From NCBI GenBank assembly GCA_023390335.1, contig JAEWCZ010000069.1, positions 1-64,000 on the forward strand: 64,000 nt of DNA, in the 5' to 3' direction. Shown here in pieces: positions 48,187-57,527 of this stretch. Position numbers and translations under genes: made by a program. Source of the DNA: Bacillota bacterium. GTDB lineage: Bacteria; Bacillota; Clostridia; Acetivibrionales; DSM-1351. The notes under the pieces were generated by a model, which saw only the letters and a program-made list of their open reading frames with translations, did not search any database and was not told the origin of the DNA. The first letter of the stretch is position 1. Every line of letters starts with the position of its first letter.

Positions 48187-50529
48187 ATGACGGGTTATAG
48201 GATTATCATAACAGGTATTGTTCAAGGAGTTGGCTTTAGACCTTTCATTTTTAATCTGGCTGACAGATTTGGACTAAAAGGGTGGGTTGGAAACTCTGAC
48301 AGTAACGTAATAATTGAGATTGATGAAGATTTTCAGAAGACAACTGATTTTATTAATGAAATAAAAAAATCGGCACCTGTTCTTTCCAGAATTGAATCAA
48401 TTGAATATAAAGAGATAGAATATCAAGGCTTTAGGAATTTTGAAATAAGGCACAGCCAAAAGAATTCCAAAGGGCCTGTTTTCATTTCACCGGATGTTGC
48501 CACCTGCTGCGATTGTCTCAGTGAAATGAAGGACAAAAGTGACAGAAGATATAAGTATCCGTTTATCAATTGCACCAACTGCGGCCCAAGATTTACAATA
48601 ATTAAAAATATCCCTTATGACAGGGATAAGACAACTATGGAATGTTTTGAAATGTGTGATAATTGCAGGCAGGAGTATACAAAACCTTCTGACAGACGGT
48701 ATCATGCACAGCCGGTTTCCTGCCATGACTGTGGACCGAAACTAAGTGTTGCTGATGAAAATGGGAAAATAATACCTGAAATTAATTCAAGCAGTGATTG
48801 TATCAAGTACACGGCTGATATGGTTAAAAAAGGTTATATTGTTGCTGTGAAAGGAATAGGCGGTTATCACCTTGCATGCGACGGATTGAATCAAAAAGCT
48901 GTTGATAGACTCAGAACGAGGAAACATAGAGATGACAAGCCTTTTGCGGTTATGGCAAGAGATCTTAAGACAGTTGAAAAATATTGTACAATAAGTCCGG
49001 CTGAAGTCAGTATACTAAATTCGCCTGCAAGTCCAATAGTTTTACTTGAAAAAAGAGAGGGTGTAATGCTGCCTGATTCAATTGCACACCTTAACAAGTA
49101 TCTTGGGGTAATGCTGCCTTATACGCCTGTTCATCATTTATTGTTTGAAGAAGAAGCTTTTCCGGAGATTTTGGTTATGACCAGCGGAAACTTGAGCAGT
49201 GAACCGATTTTCTACAGAGACGACGAGGCAATGGAAGGACTTGAGGGAATTGCAGACGCCTACCTGACCAATAACAGGGAAATATATATAAGAACTGATG
49301 ATTCCGTAACCAGGGTTTTCCAGGACAAAGAATATATCATAAGAAGAGCCAGGGGCTATGTACCAAAGCCTGTTTCTATAAATGTACGAGAATTGCTTGG
49401 CTTGGACGAAAATGTTGAATTACCATCAGTACTTGCCTGCGGTGGTGAGTTGAAAAATGTTTTTTGTCTGAATAAAGGTAAAAACTTTTATTTGAGTCAC
49501 CATATTGGAGATTTAGAAAATGAAAGTACTAATGTTGCATTTCGGAAAGGTATTGAACATTTTAAACGATTGTTTGATATTTCGCCTCAATGCATTGCGT
49601 ATGATCTTCACCCCAATTACTATTCGTCTCTATATGCACTTAGTCAACCGGATATTGATAAAATTGCTGTCCAACATCACAAAGCACACGTTGCTTCATG
49701 TATGGCAGAAAACCTGCTAAAAGGTGATGTAATAGGAGTTTCCTTTGACGGAACAGGCTACGGCGAGGATGGTAACATATGGGGAGGCGAGTTTTTTACA
49801 GGAGGCTATTACAGTTTCCAGAGAGCTGGACATCTGAATTATGTTATGATGCCGGGAAGTGATTCGGCAGTAAAACATCCGTGGCGTATGGCTTTAGGTT
49901 ATTTATATGCCTCTGAGCAAGGCGTTGTGGATAATGTAATTAAAATTGCTGGAAAGCTTCCTGCTTTTAAAGATAGAAGTAAGGAAGAGATAACTTTTAC
50001 AATAAAGATGCTTGAAAAGAGAATAAACAGTCCGTTTACATCAAGTATGGGTCGTTTTTTTGATGCTGTTTCGGCTTTACTTGGTATTAAAACAGATATC
50101 AGCTATGAAGGACAGGCTGCTATTGAATTGGAATACTATGCTGATATATGCTGCACAGAACCATATGATTTTGGTATTGAAAATGAGGAAGAAGGCTTTA
50201 AGGTTAACACCAGCTGTATTATTAAGCAGATTGTTGATGATATCCTGACTGGATACGGAATGGAGTACATTTCTTCCAGATTTCATGCCACAGTAGCGGA
50301 TATTGTCCTTGAGGGCTGTTTGCATATCAGAAAAATAAATGATTTAAATAACGTTATTTTAAGCGGAGGAGTATTCCAAAATATAACCTTGCTTAAAATG
50401 GCGGTAGAATTATTGGAAAAACAAGGTTTTAAGGTATTTGTTCATTCCGAAGTTCCCTCAAATGACGGAGGAATATCTTTGGGACAATCAATAATGGCAA
50501 TTGCACAATTGATGAAAAAAATACAGTGA
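48187..50529 (+). CDS. hypF: Carbamoyltransferase HypF
   Basis: A 780-aa NiFe-hydrogenase maturation enzyme. In order: acylphosphatase domain (GIVQGVGFRPFIF), two zinc fingers (CCDCLSEM.., CTNCGPRF, CDNCRQEY, CHDCGPKL), a YrdC-like domain and a Kae1-like domain (HHKAHVASCMAEN, GVSFDGTGYGEDGNIWGGEF). It passes the carbamoyl group to HypE, the precursor of the cyanide ligand. First of hypFCDE. Confidence 0.96.
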   Translation: MTGYRIIITGIVQGVGFRPFIFNLADRFGLKGWVGNSDSNVIIEIDEDFQKTTDFINEIKKSAPVLSRIESIEYKEIEYQGFRNFEIRHSQKNSKGPVFISPDVATCCDCLSEMKDKSDRRYKYPFINCTNCGPRFTIIKNIPYDRDKTTMECFEMCDNCRQEYTKPSDRRYHAQPVSCHDCGPKLSVADENGKIIPEINSSSDCIKYTADMVKKGYIVAVKGIGGYHLACDGLNQKAVDRLRTRKHRDDKPFAVMARDLKTVEKYCTISPAEVSILNSPASPIVLLEKREGVMLPDSIAHLNKYLGVMLPYTPVHHLLFEEEAFPEILVMTSGNLSSEPIFYRDDEAMEGLEGIADAYLTNNREIYIRTDDSVTRVFQDKEYIIRRARGYVPKPVSINVRELLGLDENVELPSVLACGGELKNVFCLNKGKNFYLSHHIGDLENESTNVAFRKGIEHFKRLFDISPQCIAYDLHPNYYSSLYALSQPDIDKIAVQHHKAHVASCMAENLLKGDVIGVSFDGTGYGEDGNIWGGEFFTGGYYSFQRAGHLNYVMMPGSDSAVKHPWRMALGYLYASEQGVVDNVIKIAGKLPAFKDRSKEEITFTIKMLEKRINSPFTSSMGRFFDAVSALLGIKTDISYEGQAAIELEYYADICCTEPYDFGIENEEEGFKVNTSCIIKQIVDDILTGYGMEYISSRFHATVADIVLEGCLHIRKINDLNNVILSGGVFQNITLLKMAVELLEKQGFKVFVHSEVPSNDGGISLGQSIMAIAQLMKKIQ

Positions 50530-50623
50530 TTCTTTCCAACTCTTGAAGATTGAAATGTAACTCGTCAGGGTATATACTCATTAATGTGTGTGAATGGATA
50601 TAAAACAACAGGAGGATTAATAT

Positions 50624-50848
50624 ATGTGTTTGGGTTTACCTGCAAAGGTTGTAAGTATTGATGGAAATAGCAGTAATGTTGAAATGATGGGAGTAACTAA
50701 CAAAATTTCTATAGAGCTTTTGGAAAATGTCAAAGTAGGAGACTACGTACTTGTACATGCAGGATGTGCAATACAAGTTCTCGATGAAGAAGAGGCGCTT
50801 AGAACCATTGACATTTTCAACGAAATAAAGGAGCTTGGCGTTAAATGA
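50624..50848 (+). CDS. hypC: Hydrogenase assembly chaperone HypC
   Basis: A 74-aa OUP-fold chaperone starting MCLGLPAKV with the essential Cys2, and VHAGCAIQVLDEEEA. It carries the Fe(CN)2CO unit with HypD. The start follows CAGGAGG; it overlaps hypD by 4 bp. Confidence 0.96.
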   Translation: MCLGLPAKVVSIDGNSSNVEMMGVTNKISIELLENVKVGDYVLVHAGCAIQVLDEEEALRTIDIFNEIKELGVK

Positions 50849-51930
50849 GAAACTATATAGATGAATTCAGGGACAGTGAAGTTATAGGCAAAATTGTGCA
50901 AAGCCTGCAAGGCTACTCTGGACGTAGATTGAAGATAATGGAAGTGTGCGGAACCCATACAATGGCTATTTCCCGGTATGGACTTCGTTCACTTCTTCCC
51001 CCTCAGATAGAACTTATTTCCGGGCCGGGCTGTCCAGTCTGCGTAACGCCCACATCATATATTGACAGTGCGACAGAACTTGCAGATAACAAAAATGTTA
51101 TTATTACTACTTTCGGGGACATGATGAGAATCCCGGGGAATAACAGTACATTAATTCACAAAAAGGCCCAAGGCAGCAACGTCCAGATGGTGTATTCTCC
51201 GCTTAATGCAGTGGAATTGGCGAGAGAGAATCCTGATAAGGAGGTTGTTTTTTTATCAGTTGGTTTTGAAACAACTACGCCGGTAATAGCACTCTCGGTT
51301 ACAAAGGCAAAAAGCGAGGGTATAAAAAATTATTCGGTTTTAACAGCAAATAAGACTATGCCGGAAGCAATCACAACTCTGGCAGGTGACAATGAACTAC
51401 AAATTGATGGATTTTTGTATCCGGGACATGTTTCTGCAATAATAGGTACAGACTTTTTTTCTCATGTAGCGTATAATATGGAAAAGGCTGGTGTAGTGGC
51501 AGGCTTTGAACCATTGGATATACTGTATTCCATCAAAGTATTGGTAGACAATATAACAAATGGAAATATTGTTTTGGAAAATATGTATTCTAGAATTGTA
51601 TCAAAGGAAGGAAACGTCAAGGCACAGAAAAAAATGTATGAGGTTTTTGAGCCTGTAGACGCTGTGTGGCGTGGGATAGGTGTGATTCCCAAGTCTGGTC
51701 TAGGGCTTATAAAAGAATATGAGATGTTCGATACTGCTAAAAAGTTTGATATAAAAACTAAGGATACACCTGAGCCAAAAGGATGTCTGTGCGGGGAGGT
51801 TCTAAAGGGGAAGAAACGTCCGGGAGACTGCAAGCTTTTCAAAAAAAGATGTACACCAGAAAACCCTGTAGGTTCATGTATGGTTTCGTCCGAAGGAACC
51901 TGTGCAGCATATTACAAATACGGAGAATAA
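50845..51930 (+). CDS. hypD: Hydrogenase formation protein HypD
   Basis: A 361-aa iron-sulfur scaffold. EVCGTHTMAI, SGPGCPVCVTP, and GFETTTPVIAL are the HypD signatures; the C-terminal cysteines (CLCGEVL, CKLFKKRC) hold the 4Fe-4S cluster. Confidence 0.96.
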   Translation: MRNYIDEFRDSEVIGKIVQSLQGYSGRRLKIMEVCGTHTMAISRYGLRSLLPPQIELISGPGCPVCVTPTSYIDSATELADNKNVIITTFGDMMRIPGNNSTLIHKKAQGSNVQMVYSPLNAVELARENPDKEVVFLSVGFETTTPVIALSVTKAKSEGIKNYSVLTANKTMPEAITTLAGDNELQIDGFLYPGHVSAIIGTDFFSHVAYNMEKAGVVAGFEPLDILYSIKVLVDNITNGNIVLENMYSRIVSKEGNVKAQKKMYEVFEPVDAVWRGIGVIPKSGLGLIKEYEMFDTAKKFDIKTKDTPEPKGCLCGEVLKGKKRPGDCKLFKKRCTPENPVGSCMVSSEGTCAAYYKYGE

Positions 51931-51932
51931 AA

Positions 51933-52946
51933 ATGGAAAAGAATATGATAACCATAGCCCATGGTAGTGGTGGGGTAGCTACTTCGAGGCTGATTGAACA
52001 AACATTTAAGAAGCACTTTAATAATGAGATTCTGTCACAGGGAGATGACAGTGCAAGACTGGATATAGGTGATGCAAGAAATCTGGTATTTACTACCGAC
52101 AGTTTCGTAGTAACTCCAATATTTTTTAATGGAGGAAATATCGGAAAGCTGGCAGTATGTGGCACGGTAAATGATTTGGCAACAAGCGGAGCTAAGCCTC
52201 TTTATTTAAGCTGTGGATTTATTATTGAAGAGGGCTTTGACTTGGATGAGCTTGAAAAAATAGTTGAAGCTATGAGTATCACTGCTCGTGAATGTGGCGT
52301 CAAAATTGTAACAGGAGACACAAAAGTTGTTCAAAAGGGCGCTGCTGACAAAATATTCATAAATACTTCAGGTATAGGAGTTATACCCGATGGGTTAAAC
52401 ATTTCTGGCAGGAATGCAAAGGTTGGCGACAAAATAATCATATCTGGTACTATAGGTGACCATGGAAGCAGTATTTTTCTCGAAAGGGAAAGCATAGGCT
52501 TTAATGCTGATATAAAGAGTGACTGTGCTCCATTATCAGGTATGGTGGAGGATATACTGTCTGTTGTACCTGATGTTCATGTTTTAAGAGACCCTACAAG
52601 GGGTGGGGTTGCCACAACTCTTAATGAGATAGCTGTTCAAAGTAATGTTTCCATTTTGATAAGGGAAGATAGCTTGCCTGTGAAGCGTGAGGTTCAGGGA
52701 GTCTGCGAACTTTTGGGCATGGACCCTTTATATATGGCGAATGAGGGTAAAATGCTCTGCTTTGTTAGTGAAGATAAGGCGGATAAAGTATTAGAAGCAC
52801 TTCATAATAACAAATATGGAAAAGATGCAAGAATAATTGGAGAAGTGACTGAAGCAGGACAACCTAAGGTTCTGCTAAAGGCACTTAGCGGTGGAAGCAG
52901 AATTATCAGTGTTCTTGCAGGGGATCAGCTCCCCCGTATTTGCTAA
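51933..52946 (+). CDS. hypE: Carbamoyl-dehydratase HypE
   Basis: A 337-aa protein ending PRIC, whose terminal Cys carries the thiocarbamate turned into thiocyanate. AHGSGG, FTTDSFVVTP and RDPTRGGVATTLNEIA are ATP-binding signatures. ATG 51933 is seven bases after CGGAG; a longer open frame overlapping hypD is not used. No hypA, hypB or hydrogenase gene follows. Confidence 0.96.
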   Translation: MEKNMITIAHGSGGVATSRLIEQTFKKHFNNEILSQGDDSARLDIGDARNLVFTTDSFVVTPIFFNGGNIGKLAVCGTVNDLATSGAKPLYLSCGFIIEEGFDLDELEKIVEAMSITARECGVKIVTGDTKVVQKGAADKIFINTSGIGVIPDGLNISGRNAKVGDKIIISGTIGDHGSSIFLERESIGFNADIKSDCAPLSGMVEDILSVVPDVHVLRDPTRGGVATTLNEIAVQSNVSILIREDSLPVKREVQGVCELLGMDPLYMANEGKMLCFVSEDKADKVLEALHNNKYGKDARIIGEVTEAGQPKVLLKALSGGSRIISVLAGDQLPRIC

Positions 52947-52972
52947 TAATTTTTTTAGGGGGGCGAAAAAAC

Positions 52973-53701
52973 TTGATTATATCAATAAAGGATTTAGGTA
53001 AAGTTTATAAAAATGGGCAGATAGAGGTTGAGGCATTAAGGAACGTCAATGTAAATATAGACAAGGAAGAATTTGTTGCAATAATGGGGCCGTCAGGTTC
53101 AGGAAAATCAACATTAATGAATATAATTGGCTGCCTTGACAAATCCACTACAGGTGAATACTGGCTGGATGGAGTTAACATTTCCACACTGAATGAAATT
53201 GAACTGGCAAGAGTAAGAAACCGTAAAATCGGTTTTGTTTTTCAATCGTTTAATCTACTTCCAAGAATTACTGCACTGCAAAATGTTGAGCTTCCAATGA
53301 TATATGCCGGGGTAGGAGCAAAGGAACGGCGTAAAAGAGCTATGCTGGCATTGGAGAGGGTTGGGCTTGAGCAAAGGGTTCATCACAAGCCAAATGAAAT
53401 GTCCGGAGGACAGAAGCAGAGGGTTGCTATAGCCAGATCCCTTGTAAATGCTCCTGCCATAATACTTGCCGATGAACCAACAGGAAATCTTGACAGTACG
53501 GCAGGGGAAGAAATAATGACGGTATTTCAGGACTTAAACCGTGAAGGAGTTACTATTGTACTTGTAACTCACGAGCCGGACATTGCAGAGCATACTAAAA
53601 GAGTATTACGATTTAAAGACGGTATGCTCAGAAGCGATGAAACAGTCCAAAACCCACTTAACGCAAGAATTGTATTAAGTCAGTATAAGGAGGAAGCCTA
53701 G
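52973..53701 (+). CDS. MacB/LolD-type ABC transporter ATPase
   Basis: A 242-aa ATPase: GPSGSGKSTLMNIIGCLD, MSGGQKQRVAIARSLV, IILADEPTGNLDS, LVTHEPDIAEHT. TTG 52973 follows AGGGGGGC. It forms a unit with the Yip1-domain protein, adaptor and permease that follow; such sets export peptides, antibiotics or lipids. Confidence 0.9.
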   Translation: MIISIKDLGKVYKNGQIEVEALRNVNVNIDKEEFVAIMGPSGSGKSTLMNIIGCLDKSTTGEYWLDGVNISTLNEIELARVRNRKIGFVFQSFNLLPRITALQNVELPMIYAGVGAKERRKRAMLALERVGLEQRVHHKPNEMSGGQKQRVAIARSLVNAPAIILADEPTGNLDSTAGEEIMTVFQDLNREGVTIVLVTHEPDIAEHTKRVLRFKDGMLRSDETVQNPLNARIVLSQYKEEA

Positions 53702-53759
53702 AAGCTGATCCCTTATAAATATATATTTGCCGTGATCAATCGGCCATGGAGGTATGACA

Positions 53760-54500
53760 ATGGAAGAAAATACACAAGTAGCTGTTAACGGTAATATTAA
53801 TTTTCAGCAAAGCAGTCAGATGAATTTTTTAAAAAGGGTTGCAGGAATGTTTTTCTGGCCCGGAAAAGCAATGGATAACCTTGCAGAAAGACCCAGAATA
53901 GTGTTTCCTTTTATTTTCCTGCCAGTTATTCAACTGATAGCTATGCTGTTAATGATTCCAATGTACAAAGAGTTTGCTAGAAATGCAACAGTAGAATATG
54001 CTTCTAAACAAAACCTTGAAATGACATCGGAGCAATTAGATAAGGCTGTAAATATGGCAATGATTTCAGGGCCTGTTTCAGGGGCTGTAGGGGTTGTTAT
54101 AACCTGGGTTCTGGGGGCTTTGATTTTATGGGGAATTATTAAGCTTTTCAAAGGACAGGGGAGTTTTAAACAGATATTATCAATAACAGGGTATGCCGGT
54201 GTGATTACAGTTCTTTCAACTGTGGTACATGTAATTAAAACAAATATTACAGGTGTTTACGACCTTTTTAGCTATACCAGTATGGCTGTACTTATGCCTA
54301 AGATGGACGGAAACTTTATTTATGGTATGGCTAAGTTTCTGGATGTATTCAGTTTATGGCACTATGTAGTTATCGCTATAGGCGTTGCCGCAGTTAGTAA
54401 GATGCCAAAGAAGAAGGCGTATTTTATTGTAGCTGCTATATTTGTTATGCAAGTACTATATGCAGGGATAACTGAATTTAGGTTGGCAGGATTAATGTAG
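53760..54500 (+). CDS. Yip1-domain membrane protein
   Basis: A 246-aa protein with five hydrophobic segments after a cytosolic N-terminus; MFFWPGKAMDNLAERPRIVFPFIFLP and the following helices resemble the Yip1/YIPF fold. ATG 53760 is six bases after TGGAGGT. Its place between ATPase and adaptor suggests an accessory role in the exporter. Confidence 0.75.
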   Translation: MEENTQVAVNGNINFQQSSQMNFLKRVAGMFFWPGKAMDNLAERPRIVFPFIFLPVIQLIAMLLMIPMYKEFARNATVEYASKQNLEMTSEQLDKAVNMAMISGPVSGAVGVVITWVLGALILWGIIKLFKGQGSFKQILSITGYAGVITVLSTVVHVIKTNITGVYDLFSYTSMAVLMPKMDGNFIYGMAKFLDVFSLWHYVVIAIGVAAVSKMPKKKAYFIVAAIFVMQVLYAGITEFRLAGLM

Positions 54501-54528
54501 AATTTTTCTTAGGGACATGGAGGTTAAA

Positions 54529-55866
54529 ATGAAAAAGAAGATAATTATTGGGGTGAGTCTGGCAGTTGTTATTGTGGCTCTAATTACTGTGGGTATAGTT
54601 AAAAATTCCGGATCAGTCGGTTCAGGGGCTGTTTTTACAGTACAGACCGGTGAAATAAAAAAAGGTGATGTTAGTTCATTTATTTCTGCAAACGGTACAG
54701 TTTCTGAAATAGAAAAATCCGAGGTGTACATTGATAACCCTGTGAAAGTAACCAAGCTGTATGTAAAGCAGAATGACACTGTAAAAAAGGGACAAAAGCT
54801 TGCAGATATAGACTTGGATGATCTGAACACCCAGCTTGAAACTCAAAAACTTCAGAAGAGAAGTCAGGAATTGCTTTTAAAAAAGGCTATGTCAGCTGAT
54901 ACAACAATCAGTACAGTAAATAATCAGAATGAAATAAAGGCAGCAGAAAATGATGTTGCTTCAAAACAGAGAGCATATGAACAGGCGCTTAAAAATCGAA
55001 ATGAGAAAAAGGCATTATACGATGCTGAAGCAATTTCAAAGGTTGAACTAGATAGTGCTGAAAACACATTAAAAGATGCTGAAGATATGCTGAGTGTTGC
55101 AAAATTCACACTTCAGGCCAAGAAAGATGCTCAAAACGAAACCAGCAAAACAAACAGTAAATCAAAAGCATCGCAGCAAATAGATATTGAATCACAGAGG
55201 ATTGCAATACAAACTACAGAAGTTGCTATTAAAGACCTTGAACAGAAGCTTAAGAAATATAAAGCTTCAATGTTCAGTACCATGGATGGAATTGTATCTC
55301 AGGTAAATGTTGCGGAAGGTTCATATACAATGGCAGGTCAGCCGGTATTTGTAGTTATTAATCCTGATAAGTTGGAAGTTAAGCTTAATATAAATGAGTT
55401 TAATGCAAAACTTTTAAAGCCGGGACAAACTGTAGAAATAAGCGGCGATTCTATTCCTGAAAATGAAAAAGTAACAGGTAAGGTTAAGAGTGTAGCTCCA
55501 ATTGCAAAAGCAAATACCACCAACACCGGTTCTTCTGAAACGGTTATTCCAGTGGTCATCAGCATTGATAATATTACGCCATCTATAAAACCTGGTATTA
55601 CTGTAAGCTGTGAAATAAAAACTGTGGATATTTCAAATGTCCTTACTGTGGATCTGGATATGCTGGGTCAGGACAAGGATGACAGTAAGTACGTATTTGT
55701 AATAAGTCCTGACAAAAAGACCATGCAGAAAAAGAAAATTGAGCTTGGCACAACTTCGGATATGAAAGCGGAATTGGTTGGTGGCGGATTAAAGGAAGGC
55801 GACCTTGTGGTTATGAATCCAAACCCTGCCTATAAGGATGGAGCCCGTGTTAAAATTAAAGATTAG
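54529..55866 (+). CDS. Efflux adaptor (MacA/HlyD-like)
   Basis: A 445-aa membrane-fusion-type protein: one N-terminal transmembrane helix, a lipoyl half (KVTKLYVKQNDTVKKGQKLADID), a long coiled-coil hairpin (about 105-250), the second lipoyl half, and a beta-barrel domain. In Gram-positives it bridges the permease and the wall side. ATG 54529 follows TGGAGGT. Confidence 0.9.
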   Translation: MKKKIIIGVSLAVVIVALITVGIVKNSGSVGSGAVFTVQTGEIKKGDVSSFISANGTVSEIEKSEVYIDNPVKVTKLYVKQNDTVKKGQKLADIDLDDLNTQLETQKLQKRSQELLLKKAMSADTTISTVNNQNEIKAAENDVASKQRAYEQALKNRNEKKALYDAEAISKVELDSAENTLKDAEDMLSVAKFTLQAKKDAQNETSKTNSKSKASQQIDIESQRIAIQTTEVAIKDLEQKLKKYKASMFSTMDGIVSQVNVAEGSYTMAGQPVFVVINPDKLEVKLNINEFNAKLLKPGQTVEISGDSIPENEKVTGKVKSVAPIAKANTTNTGSSETVIPVVISIDNITPSIKPGITVSCEIKTVDISNVLTVDLDMLGQDKDDSKYVFVISPDKKTMQKKKIELGTTSDMKAELVGGGLKEGDLVVMNPNPAYKDGARVKIKD

Positions 55867-55895
55867 TAGAAACGGGATTGGAGGATAAACAGAAA

Positions 55896-57113
55896 ATGAA
55901 TATAATTGAGAGCTTTAAACAGGCTTTATCCAGTCTTAGGGCAAACAAGCTCCGTTCCGTCCTGACAATGATCGGTATAATTATGGGTGTGTTTTCGGTT
56001 ATAACTATCGTGGCAATCGGAAATGCTACTCAAAGCTATGTGGACAGCGAATTTGCAAAAATCGGAGCGAATATACTTATTGTATCTTACAAGTCAGGCA
56101 GCATAAGTAGCAATGATATGCTGGTCAGTGACGATTTAAAGGCAATAAGTAAAAGTGTTAAAGAGGTAAAAAATGTAGGAACCGATGTTAATAGATCAGG
56201 AACAATCCGACTTGAAAACAAAACAAGAAACGCCAGCATAGACGGTATTTCGTCTCAGTACAAGGATATTGTACCTGTTGATATGGCACAGGGTAGAATG
56301 ATAAATGAAATTGATAACTCTACCAGATCCAATGTTGTTGTAATTGATGAAGAATTTGCAAAAGCCAATTTCGGAAAGCAAAATCCCATCGGTCAAAAAC
56401 TAAAGGTTACACTTGGTTCAGGAAGTACTTTAAGACTAAGAGTAATAGGAGTAACAAAAATTGAAGAAACTCCCTTTGGAGGAATGATTGATAATGAAAG
56501 CAGGCCGGTAAGGCTTACTATTCCTATGACAACACTTCAATCATATTATCCTGATTCTGACCAGTTGAACTATATTTATGTTTCGGTAGATGAAAAGGAT
56601 AAGACTGCTCTGAAAAATATTGCGGATAAAATAATAACAACACTTGAAAATAAGCATGGAAATAAGGATAAATATTCAATACGATTCTATTCTGATTTTC
56701 AGGACGGCTTAAATACCGTACTAAATGTTATATCCTCAGTACTTTTGGTTATAGCTGTAATAACATTGATTGTAGGGGGTATAGGAATAGTAAATATACT
56801 TCTGGTTTCTGTTACTGAGCGTATAAGGGAAATTGGCGTTAGAAAGGCACTGGGTGCCAGAAAACGCGATATAGTAATACAATTTATAACCGAGTCAATT
56901 ATTCTTACAGGAATAAGTGGTGTGATTGGTATAATTTTGGGTATTTTGGGAGGTTTTATAATTTCATCGCTTGTAAAAATCCCACCAGTATTGAACGTAC
57001 AGGTAATTATACTTGCTTTTATGGGTTCTATTGCTCTGGGATTGTTGTTTGGAGTTTATCCTGCAAAACGGGCAGCAGACCTAGATCCGATAGAATCACT
57101 AAGATACGAATAA
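55896..57113 (+). CDS. MacB-like FtsX-family ABC permease
   Basis: A 405-aa permease with four membrane helices: one near residue 20, a large extracellular MacB core domain (about 45-270), then three (SSVLLVIAVITLIVGGIGIVNILLVS onward). RIREIGVRKALGARKRDI is the FtsX signature. The start at 55896 follows TGGAGGAT. Confidence 0.92.
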   Translation: MNIIESFKQALSSLRANKLRSVLTMIGIIMGVFSVITIVAIGNATQSYVDSEFAKIGANILIVSYKSGSISSNDMLVSDDLKAISKSVKEVKNVGTDVNRSGTIRLENKTRNASIDGISSQYKDIVPVDMAQGRMINEIDNSTRSNVVVIDEEFAKANFGKQNPIGQKLKVTLGSGSTLRLRVIGVTKIEETPFGGMIDNESRPVRLTIPMTTLQSYYPDSDQLNYIYVSVDEKDKTALKNIADKIITTLENKHGNKDKYSIRFYSDFQDGLNTVLNVISSVLLVIAVITLIVGGIGIVNILLVSVTERIREIGVRKALGARKRDIVIQFITESIILTGISGVIGIILGILGGFIISSLVKIPPVLNVQVIILAFMGSIALGLLFGVYPAKRAADLDPIESLRYE

Positions 57114-57122
57114 TAAAAACTT

Positions 57123-57169
57123 TTTTAAGCGGCCAGCCTAATTAAAAAGCTTGGCCGCTTAAAATTTTA
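57123..57169. terminator. Bidirectional terminator after the exporter operon
   Basis: TTTTAAGCGGCCA (57123-57135) pairs with TGGCCGCTTAAAA (57152-57164); flanked by T/A runs on both sides. It serves the exporter operon and the small minus-strand gene. Confidence 0.82.
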
Positions 57170-57179
57170 TAATTCTGTT

Positions 57180-57356
57180 TTATACCCTTTTGCACATGGA
57201 GACTAATGTTCCTGATACCATTCCGATCAGAAAAGCGCCTCCGACAATTCCTAAAGCCATTGTAGTAGAAAGCGAAAATTCTGTATCCTCAGATGTATCA
57301 GGTAGCTGTTGGCACTTTTTTGTTGTTCTTGCATATTTTCTGTTTCGTCCGTTCAA
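57180..57356 (-). CDS. Small 58-aa single-membrane-span protein
   Basis: Read directly from the minus strand: TTG start at 57356 nine bases after GGGAGGG, stop at 57180. The N-terminal half is basic (MNGRNRKYARTTKKCQQ); the C-terminal half is one Gly-rich hydrophobic helix (MALGIVGGAFLIGMVSGTLV) ending in CKRV. No family recognised. It occupies the otherwise empty gap before yfmF; 57357-57527 shows only AT-rich DNA and the yfmF AAAGGAGG. Confidence 0.65.
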   Translation of the reverse strand: MNGRNRKYARTTKKCQQLPDTSEDTEFSLSTTMALGIVGGAFLIGMVSGTLVSMCKRV

Positions 57357-57527
57357 TTAAAACCCTCCCTTTTACATAGAAACTTTATTTAATCAATTCT
57401 ATTATTTGCAGATATAGCATATTTAATTACTTAATAACCTTGTCTAACTTGAATATATAAGAAAAATTTTATTATACTATATACTAATAAGTTAAAATTC
57501 TATAATTTGTAATTAAAGGAGGTATTT

